Source: Amia ocellicauda
Taxonomy: Eukaryota > Chordata > Actinopteri > Amiiformes > Amiidae
Direction of reading: 5' to 3'
Length of the DNA stretch: 64,000 nt
NCBI RefSeq assembly: GCF_036373705.1
Contig: NC_089852.1
Location: 31,509,707-31,573,706, forward strand
Shown here: positions 56,034 through 64,000 of the stretch, piece by piece
Position numbering within the stretch: the stretch's first letter is position 1
Layout of the letters: every line of letters begins with the position of its first letter
The notes under the pieces: model-generated
Database searches by the model: none
Told to the model about the DNA's origin: nothing
The model's input: only the letters and a program-made list of their open reading frames with translations
Program-made: the position numbers and the translations under genes

Positions 56034-56966
56034 TCACTTCAGAATATCACATTTTCTGCTGAAAACCCTCATTACTCTCCTGCGAATCTGACTCAGTTTC
56101 AAGCCGTATATGAGGGGATTTAAAAGAGGAGGGATGAGTAGAAATTCCACTGCCAGGAAATTGCGAAGAGCCTGTGGCATGTTCCTTGAACCATATCGAG
56201 AGTACATCAAATCAAAAAACATGGTAATACTGAAATTGATTACACTTATCAAATGGGGCACACAGGTCTGCATGAACTTATTCCTGTCTTCACTAGACCT
56301 TAAAGATGCTCCAGCAATCTGGATGTATGAAAATACAATGAAGAGGGCTTGAGAGAAATTTATTACAATTACAATGTATCCATAGAGATTATTAATTGTT
56401 ATGTCTACACAAGACAGCTTTACAATTGACCAGTTGTCACAGTACAGTTTGTCAATATGAGAGCCACATAGAGGCAGTTGAGCAGATAAACAAATCCCAA
56501 TTGTCTGTTCACAGAAAGGAAAAATCCAAGATACCAGTATGAATTTGCTAATTGTCTGGGATGTCATAATAGAGTTGTACTGTAAAGGTTTACATATTGC
56601 CACATACCTGTCATATGCCATCACTGTTAAAATTGTAAATTCACACAGAACAGAAGAGTAGATGATGAATATTTGAAGATAACATCCAGCGTATGAGATC
56701 ACATGAGAGTCAGAGAGGAAGTCAGCCAGGAGCTTAGGAAACAGACCAGCAGTTCCATACAGTCCATTGACACACAGGTTACAGAGGAAGATGTACATAG
56801 GCTCATGGAGGGTTTTCTCAATGATAATTGTAGTAATCAGTGTCAAATTTAAAATAATTATCAGTAGGTAAGCCAGAAGAGCCAAAGCAAAAAATATCAA
56901 TGTATTGGCCCATGTCTCGTTTAATCCATGAAGTGTGAAGATGGCTACAGCAGAAGAGTTCTCCAT
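56034..56966 (-). CDS. Olfactory receptor, intact (310 aa)
   Basis: The single-exon frame from the ATG at 56966 (MENSSAVAIFTLHGLNETWA) to 56034 carries an N-glycosylation site (NSS), LHEPMYIFLCNLCVNGLYG, MAYDRYVAICKPLQYNSIM, KFMQTCVPHLISVINFSI, and NPLIYGLKLSQIRRRVMR. Seven helices, normal length and no lesion are visible. It is the close paralogue of the pseudogene at 28.9-31.1 kb, with nearly identical N-terminal halves, and more distant from the gene at 24.9 kb. The start is the first ATG and lines up with both relatives. It is expected to signal through a G protein in olfactory neurons (family knowledge). Confidence 0.95.
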   Translation of the reverse strand: MENSSAVAIFTLHGLNETWANTLIFFALALLAYLLIIILNLTLITTIIIEKTLHEPMYIFLCNLCVNGLYGTAGLFPKLLADFLSDSHVISYAGCYLQIFIIYSSVLCEFTILTVMAYDRYVAICKPLQYNSIMTSQTISKFILVSWIFPFCEQTIGICLSAQLPLCGSHIDKLYCDNWSIVKLSCVDITINNLYGYIVIVINFSQALFIVFSYIQIAGASLRSSEDRNKFMQTCVPHLISVINFSITMFFDLMYSRYGSRNMPQALRNFLAVEFLLIPPLLNPLIYGLKLSQIRRRVMRVFSRKCDILK

Positions 56967-57540
56967 TGAACTATGGGATGTATAAGTCTTGTCTTAAGAG
57001 CTCTGTAACAGAGGCTAAACTTCAGTCCTGTGTGCTGTAGTTTATTGTCAGTGAGTTTTCTTCAGCACCAGAGGAGACCTGCTTCAGAAATGAGCATTTA
57101 CTTATTTCCTGCTACTGTGTAACCTAGATGCAAGTCCCGTTCTTCCCAGAAGACTTGCTACCTTGTCTTTCAGAGACATAAACAAGAATTCAACAGAACC
57201 TAAGGAAGAAAGTACCTCTAATTTACCTACTTGTATTCAAGAGAGACCAATCAAAATGCCTACATACATGACCTCTAATACATTACAACACACTGCTGCA
57301 GGAAGAGCAGGAGACCTAGGCTGAGATACAGTACAAAATCTTATATAGCTGCTTCAGGAAGGAAATACATCCTCGTTTCTAAAGGTGAGCTACAGTGCTT
57401 AGCTTTTTATTGCTCCTTCAGGAGGGAGACTACTGACATGAAATCTGGAAACAGTCCTGGGAGACTGTGGCACTGTGGAACTTGCTTAATGAGCCTGAGT
57501 TAAAAAAAAACTTGAAAACAAGACAACTGAGAGTAACCTG
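56967..57540 (-). other. 5' flank of the receptor gene, duplicated at 31.1 kb
   Basis: Shared words in the same order as upstream of the pseudogene (AAGTCC, GCAGGAAGAGCAGGAGACCT, GCACTGTGGAACTTGCTTAATGA) show the duplication reached at least 500 bp upstream of the ATG. A transcription start was not recognised. Confidence 0.55.
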
Positions 57541-58189
57541 GATCTTTATTTGTATTGGTTTTCTATATCTAATATGTTGCCATGGCCTTGACCAGACACA
57601 ACATGACTATATATCTTAAAATATCTGCTGCAGGTGTTTGTTTAGCTTGATTCCTAATGTAGGAATTTAGCCTTCTGTGGGTGATGACAACATAGGGACT
57701 GTTGAATATTGAAACACTGCTTATACATTCCAAGCTATAACATTGCAATATGGCTCATCCACACTTTGTTTATGAGTGCAGAGCCCCACCAAAATATTCA
57801 GCCACTTGAAAAAATAGAACTCTATATAAACTTAATAAATCCTAAAATTGTTAACTCGTAAATGTGTTCATCATTATTTCAAAAATATTTTCGTAGTTTC
57901 TAGGCTCTTTTAAGTTGTAAAGTGGGAATGATATGTTGAAATTTAGCGCATGGCTTCGGTTGACAGAGTGACTATATTAATGATTGCACTAAGCATGGCA
58001 GCTGGTCTCTGAGCCCTCCCAAGCTCAACAGCGCCCCACATTTTTCCAATGTAAATCTGTGGTGAAAAATGGAAATGCAGCACGCTCTAATAGAGAGCCA
58101 TATGGGCAGATATGAGACTGCCCCGCCTGTTTTTACGTTATGTGAACGTAGTTCCGGACAATGCTATATCATTCTGAATAAGCAAAGGG

Positions 58190-59348
58190 TATATGAGTCC
58201 GTGTCAAACGCGTGTGTCAGACTGTGAAGATGGCGAGTGGCACCGATCATCCCGTGTGTTATAACGTTGAGTTTCTGTTACAGAACTCGTTTGAGAGATT
58301 GCCAGTTAGCTAGAAAATGGCTATCAAACAACTTGGCCCTGACAAGCCAAACTTACAAATTGTACAACAAACAAAGAACAATGGTTCAATAGGACATTTT
58401 CCAGGTCATTGTATGACAAAAAGTCTTGGCTGTCTGGTTGTGCTAAACGGAATAAAGTTTTCTGTTTCCCATGTTTGCTTTTCTGTTCTTTAACAGGGGG
58501 ACAGGGGGATGTGTGGAGTAGCATAGGTGTTTGTGATTTAAAGCACTTCTCTGAAAAGGCTAAAAAACATTAATTTAGCAAAGCTCATCTTAGCTGTGCA
58601 ATGAAACTAGCCATGCTTGGACAAGCTAATATAGCAGTGCAGTTAGATGAGAGCTACAGTGTTGGTGTGTGAAACCACAATAAGGAAGTGGATAAAAATA
58701 GGCACATTCTCTCAAAGTTAATTGACTGCATACATTTTTGCGGGGCGTTTGAGTTAGCTCTTAGAGACAGATGATGAGACAGAAACCTCCGACAATCCCA
58801 GAGTTTTTAGAGGTCTTGTGGATCTTGTTGCTTCCCTTGACACTATCATGCAGGAACATCTTGAGCACGCCACTGTTTTTAAGGGTCAGCTGTGATCTTA
58901 TTCGATAACACGCGTTTTTGTGAATTCTCAAAAGACTTCCCTAAAGAAACCTTGAAAAAGGCTGTCGATGCATACCAATGTTAAATCAACAACGTCTCCA
59001 CACAGAGCTCTCATTGATTTATGACAATTCTGACTTTGGAATGTGCGGAGGTGCAGTCACATTTTTCACATTCATAAACTGAAATAATTTGAATGATGTG
59101 TTCTCAGAAACACTGAAACTCCTACGTATCCCGATCACAATGCCAATGAGTCTGAGAGATGTTTCTCCACCCTTAAATAAATTAAAACATTTCTGAGAAA
59201 CACTATGTCCCAGGAACAGCTTAATGCATTGGCGATGCTTTCAATTGAAAAGCGTTTAACGCATGAGATCCCCGAGTTCAACAAAGCAATCATCGAAAAA
59301 TGTGCTAATATTAAGCAACGGCGGGCCAAATTCTTATACAAAAAATAA
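58190..59348 (+). pseudogene. hAT transposase, ZMYM1-like, degenerate
   Basis: Coding-like text in shifting plus frames: an early block around 58300-58500 (NGSIGHFPGHCMTKS and CFPCLLF-type sequence), SHLSCAMKLAMLGQANIAVQ near 58590, FRGLVDLVASLDTIMQEHLE near 58805, and the C-terminal SERCFSTLK..IKTFLRNTMS and LNALAMLSIEKRLTHEIPEF ending at about 59346. These are hallmarks of hAT transposases of the zinc-finger MYM-type 1 group with a TTF-type domain. A large internal deletion lies near 58880. Many stops; no intact frame. Confidence 0.75.
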
Positions 59349-60373
59349 ATCACCATCAAATAAGTGAAAGCATAAATCAGTTTGTTTAAACATGCTCTTG
59401 TAAATAGCCTGTAAATAAATATGAATATGCCTATATGACAATTCTGCATTCCAGAAGGGAAACAATTGCAAAAGAACAATCAATATAAATTAAATTAAAT
59501 TAAAAAATTTAGATAAAAAATTGCCTGTAAATAGTTTGTTTGTGTTTGTTTTGTTAAATAGCCCAGTTCCCCATGCGCTAATGGTTAGGCTACTTGATAA
59601 TTGTTCTGAGAATTGGCTTCGTTTTCTTCTCCTGATTTTTACCCCCTCGTAACCATTTAAATCAATATTCAAACACAATAAATACTACATTAATGTGTGC
59701 ATTCTAAGATAAAATTCTATGTATGTAAGTCGAGCCTGCTAATCAACATTAGAGTGTCACCTGCAGGCTGAATTACACAAGGACACTAGATCTCTGCCCA
59801 AAGTGTTCTGCATGTGTTCAGTCATTTGTCAATCAATCGTAGGTTAATCATATAGCCTATGATACGATCCAGAATCTGCCCCACCTAAATTTATGGTCAG
59901 GAGCCGCTACTGATTATTACCAGATTAAAGTTTTATATCACTCAATTTCCATGGAAGAAATAACATATTCCGAAATATTGTCATGTTCGTGCAGTTTAAG
60001 GGTATCTTGGAGGTGAGGTTTAAAGTACAGCCACACGACAGACTATCCCATTTAACTCTTTATTAACGTCAAGATAGCACACAGACCTGTTGGTGTAGAA
60101 TATGGGGTGACGCTCTTGCCCCAGTCCAGCACGTAATCAGAGACGTCCAGACCAGGAACCAGCGAGCAATCAACTGAACTCTATTAACATGGAAACACTA
60201 ACTCTCTGTGGGACCTCCCACATTACGCCAAACACGCAACCCTCCATTGGCCAACTACCAGGTAGGTTCCACATAATAACATGCACTGAGTGCAACAAAC
60301 CCACGTAACAATATAAATATTTAACATACGTTAAATGGAAACAACAAAACAATAATATACATATATATACATA
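59349..60373. other. Intergenic DNA, no gene seen
   Basis: AT-rich with short frames. No element was named. Confidence 0.4.
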
Positions 60374-61926
60374 CAGTGAGGGAAAAAAGTATTTGATCCC
60401 CTATTGATTTTGTACGTTTGCCCACAGACAAAGAAATGATCAGTCTATACTTTTCATGGTAGGTTTATTTTAACAGTGAGAGACAGAATAACAACAATAA
60501 AATCCAGAAAAATGCATTCAAAAAAGTTATAAATTGATTTGCATGTTAATGAGGGAAATAAATATTTGATCCCCTATCAATCAGCAAGATTTCTGGCTCC
60601 CTGGTGTCTTTTATACAGGTAAAAAAGATCTCAGCTCGTTACCTGTATAAAAGACACCTGTCCACAGAAGCAATCAATCAATCAGATTCCAAACTCTCCA
60701 CCATGGCCAAGACCAAAGAGCTGTCCAAGGATGTCAGGGACAAGATTGTAGACCTACACAAGGCTGGAATGGGCTACAAGACCATCGCCAAGCAGCTTGT
60801 TGAGAAGGTGACAACAGTTGGTGCGATTATTCGCAAATGGAAGAAACACAAAATAACTGTCAGTCTCCCTCGGTCTGGGGCTCCATGCAAGATCTCACCT
60901 CCTGGAGTTTCAATGATCATGAGAACAGTGAGGAATCAGCCCAGAACTACACAGGAGGATCTTGTTAATGATCTCAAGGCAGCTGGGACCATAGTCACCA
61001 AGAAAACAATTGGTAACACACTACGCTGTGAAGGACTGAAATCCTGCAGTGCCCGCAGAGGTCCCCCTGCTCAAGAAAGCACGTGTACAGGCCCGTCTGA
61101 AGTTTGCCAATGAACATCTGAATGATTCAGAGGAGAACTGGGTGAAAGTGTTGTGGTCAGATGAGACCAAAATCAAGCTCTTTGGCATCAACTCAACTCG
61201 CAGTGTTTGGAGGAGGAGGAATGCTGCCTATGACCCCAAGAACACCATCCCCACCGTCAAACATGGAGGTGGAAACATTATGCTTTGGGGGTGTTTTTCT
61301 GCTAAGGGGACAGGACAACTGCACCACATCAAAGGGACGATGATGGGCCATGTACCATCAAATCTTGGGTGAGAACCTCCTTCCCTCAGCCAGGGCATTG
61401 AAAATGGGTCGTGGATGGGTATTCCAGCATGACAATGACCCAAAACACACAGCCAAGGCAACAAAGGAGTGGCTCAAGAAGAAGCACATTAAGGTCCTGG
61501 AGTGGCCTAGCCAGTCTCCAGACCTTAATCCCATAGAAAATCTGTGGAGGGAGCTGAAGGTTCGAGTTGCCAAACGTCAGCCTCGAAACCTTAATGACTT
61601 GGATCTGCAAAGAGGAGTGTGACAAAATCCCTCCTGAGATGTGTGCAAAACTGGTGGCCAACTACAAGAAACGTCTGACCTCTGTGATTGCCAACAAGGG
61701 TTTTGCCACCAAGTACTAAGTCGAAGGGGTCAAATACTTATTTCCGTCATTAACATGCAAATCAATTGATAACTTTTTTGAAATGCGTTTTTCTGGATTT
61801 TTTTGTTGTTATTCTGTCTCTCACTGTTAAAATACACCTACCATTAAAATTATAGACTGATCATTTCTTTGTCAGTGGGCAAACGTACAAAATCAGCAGG
61901 GGATCAAATACTTTTTTCCCCCACTG
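60374..61926 (+). mobile_element. Tc1-type element copy 2 (long-TIR family)
   Basis: The element is 1553 bp with termini CAGTGAGGGAAAAAAGTATT and the complement of AAATACTTTTTTCCCCCACTG, and TA at each end. The hairpin seen in copy 1 is shortened here (60601-60660). It shares most of its length with the copy at 43357. Confidence 0.95.
60703..61719 (+). pseudogene. Tc1-type transposase, several frameshifts
   Basis: The start at 60703 ([20 protein letters not shown]) and the end at 61719 (NKGFATKY) match copy 1. Frames switch near 61055, 61345 and 61600; the last follows loss of GAGAG in AATGACTTGGATCTGC compared with AATGACTTGGAGAGGATCTGC in copy 1. All three catalytic blocks ([29 protein letters not shown]) are present. 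Inactive. Confidence 0.93.
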
Positions 61927-62203
61927 TATATATATATTCCTTTAACCTACTTTAAGGATACAAGTCATAACAAAAACATAGAGTTTGTGTCGACATGTCT
62001 ACCTAATAATTCAAGTATCTCTTGCCATTGCATAATACTATTAAATGCTTGAAATAAGGTTTTAAGTTGAAGATGCATGTCTATATTATTTGCTTTAAAG
62101 CCTATATTTAAGACAAATAGCTCCTTCGGTCTGCAGCGATAGCTTTAATTATTAACCCTCTATATCTTAGGTAGTTAAAAAAATGTACATTGCAAAGACA
62201 TGG

Positions 62204-63420
62204 CTATTTATGATAATTTAAACAAAATACTGCATATAATAAGGCAAATATGGCATAAGCCTCCCCTGTAATGGCTAGGGCAGAGGCTGTTGCTGGATGG
62301 TCCCAGATGGCCCTTAGTTCAGTGAGGAGGTCAGGAAGCAGCAGGAGGGCCCGTGTGGGCCACTGTGAGCGCTGACCTCTCTTGAACCTGGAGTGTGGCG
62401 GGGCAGGATCAGAAGGCCTGGGGAGCTGGAGAGACTCCACGGCCCTCTGAATCACTGCCCAGAACTCCCAGTCCTGTCCCACAGGAGCAGCAGGGGAGTC
62501 CTTGCTCAACGGAGGTGGAGGGGTGGGTGAGACCAGCTCCTCCTCCATGAGCTCCCCCTCAAGCTCTGAGTCCGCATGCGGACCCAGAGACAGGCAGTCC
62601 TCCTTCCAGGTGGCCTGTCTGCTGCTACTATCTGGAGATGGGGTAGACAGACTCCCCTCAGACTCCAGCAGCGCGGTGTGAGCCAGTGGTGGAGTGTCAT
62701 GGTGTGGGGGGGTGGGACCTGATGCGCTGCATGTGCTGCCTGCTCAGCCAGCAAAGTGCAGATTTGGTCCATCCTGGCATTCAGGGCGAGGATGGCCTCA
62801 TCTCACTGTCTGTCTGCGGAGCCGGACCACCGACACTGACTGCGCAGCGGGGAGGAGTCTAGTGACAACTCAGAAGAGGGGGAGGGAGCCCATGGGCATC
62901 GCTCCACCACTCTTCCCTGTCGCTCACGTGCAGGCGAGATCTCTTACGACACACCGAGGCTTAGGCCAGGCAGCCATGGCTTGGATTTTACTGCCACTGC
63001 TAGCGCTCCTGCTGTGGAGGAAAAAGCCATGTGGACAAAAAATAAAGCAAAAAAAGCAAGCAGTCGGAATACATAAGGCTCTGTTTGTTATCGAAACTGA
63101 AACAGGAACAGATTCGAATAGCTATCAAAAACACAAACAGAGACACACATACAGTAGTGAAGACGGTGGCAAACAACACAGCCGTGAAGCTAACCAACCG
63201 AAAACAAATAAAGTCTTAATGCACAAACAAAACATGGAGAGCAAAATGGCAAAAGTGCAGACGTTAACTTTAAAACAATTAGGAAGTGGAAGGCAGCTGT
63301 TTCAGTGACGTGCGCAGGGGCCAATGGCAGCTTTGATAGCCTGATGTTTTGGATCGGGTTCCTATGGAAGTGCACAGAAACTCCTCCCCCTTGGGCAGTG
63401 CTTCCAAATTGAAAGATAAC
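62204..63420 (-). mobile_element. DIRS-type element copy D, 5' part only
   Basis: The right end (63300-63420) is the DIRS terminus (AATGGCAGCTTTGATAGCCT, GGGCAGTGCTTCCAAATTGA). The leader (62930-63060, CGAGATCTCTTACGACACAC) and Gag-like frames follow (MEEELVSPTPPPPLSKDSPA, EFWAVIQRAVESLQLPRPSD). It stops near 62204, before any enzyme domain. The Gag block matches copy A closely. Confidence 0.75.
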
Positions 63421-63659
63421 TAGATATAGCGTGTGATTGTGATGATGTGTGGGTCATGACACATGCTGAGTAAAGCCTACAGACTCCAATGGTGACAAGA
63501 AACTAATAGTAAGGGGGTCCTCTTTAATTTCAATATGAATGTTAAAGTCCACCAAAATGCCCCCAAGCAGGGATCTAGGATCGGGATCAAACTTACAGGC
63601 AAACTGCCATGTAGGACTGCAAGGCTGCAGCCTGACCGGTGCTCTGAAGAGTCATGTTT

Positions 63660-64000
63660 TTAAATCTTGGGGCGGACCCCTCTGCACAGGTAACCCCCAT
63701 CTGCCGCTGGGGTGGCGCTTTTGGTCGGCCACCACCCTCCCAGCATGTAGAATCCACTGCTGGAGTGGGCCCCCCTGTTGGATGCCACTTGTCTCATGCT
63801 GAGGTTGACCCCTCGCATGGGCAACTACCATCTGCCACTTTGGTGGTGCTTTTGGTCTGCCATCACCCATCCACTGTTACACTATGCCTTCCCTCTGGGC
63901 ACGTAGAATCTGCCGCTGGAGTGGGCCCGCCTATCAGATGCCACTCGTCTCATGCTGGGGTGGGCCCCTTGCACGGGAGACCACCATCTGATGCTGGGGT
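63660..64000. repeat. GC-rich tandem repeat, unit about 130-157 bp
   Basis: Units begin near 63671, 63801 and 63958 and share GACCCCTC, ATCTGCCGCTGGGGTGG, CTTTTGGTC, GTAGAATC and GTGGGCCC words in order. At least 2.3 copies; the array continues past the window. Confidence 0.85.

Noticed and set aside
1..64000. CRISPR array, rRNA or bacterial operon
   Set aside because: No regularly spaced palindromic repeats, no rRNA sequence, and introns plus vertebrate-type receptor genes show a eukaryotic genome.

Overview
The window reads as repeat-rich genomic DNA of a ray-finned fish. Three fish-type olfactory receptor loci (two intact, one broken) sit among many kinds of fish transposon: at least six Tc1/mariner copies, four DIRS copies, hAT and Harbinger remnants, a Ty3/Gypsy-type LTR element, several MITEs and long simple repeats. 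I cannot name the species. Nothing here is bacterial and there is no CRISPR array.

Left end (1-3.3 kb): two divergent, intron-containing genes share a 515-bp intergenic region. The minus-strand gene has four exons with matching phase-1 junctions and stays open to the window edge. The plus-strand gene has a TATA box, three exons, Cys/His clusters and a poly(A) signal overlapping its last stop, but also nonsense and frameshift changes. I recognise neither family. About 5.3-11.8 kb holds a decayed Polinton/Maverick (adintovirus-like) morphogenesis cassette: on the minus strand integrase with chromodomain, vertex (minor capsid) protein, a basic virion protein split by a 746-bp MITE, double-jelly-roll major capsid protein and an adenovirus-type cysteine protease; convergent on the plus strand, two small virion-type genes. 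No type-B DNA polymerase or packaging ATPase was seen.

12-19.3 kb: a large minus-strand DNA transposon remnant with a PHD finger, a DDE (MULE-like) transposase and a ubiquitin-specific-protease-like region. A Ty3/Gypsy-type LTR element with a SCAN-like Gag (14183-16643) is inserted into it with a 4-bp target duplication. 20.2-21.5 kb: a multi-exon SGNH-hydrolase-like gene.

24.9-31.1 kb: one intact olfactory receptor gene and one receptor pseudogene split by a complete Tc1-type element whose 346-aa transposase is uninterrupted and has DD36E spacing. A third, intact receptor lies at 56.0-57.0 kb; its upstream DNA resembles that of the pseudogene, so the two are duplicates.

32-64 kb: mostly transposon graveyard. 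DIRS copies at 32.2-34.7, 38.4-39.9, 52.0-54.4 and 62.2-63.4 kb; Tc1 copies at 40.1, 43.4, 45.0, 50.1 and 60.4 kb; hAT remnants at 34.7, 48.0-50.0, 54.5 and 58.2-59.3 kb; a Harbinger scrap at 38.2 kb; an L1 ORF1 scrap at 36.5 kb; and a GC-rich tandem repeat running off the right end.
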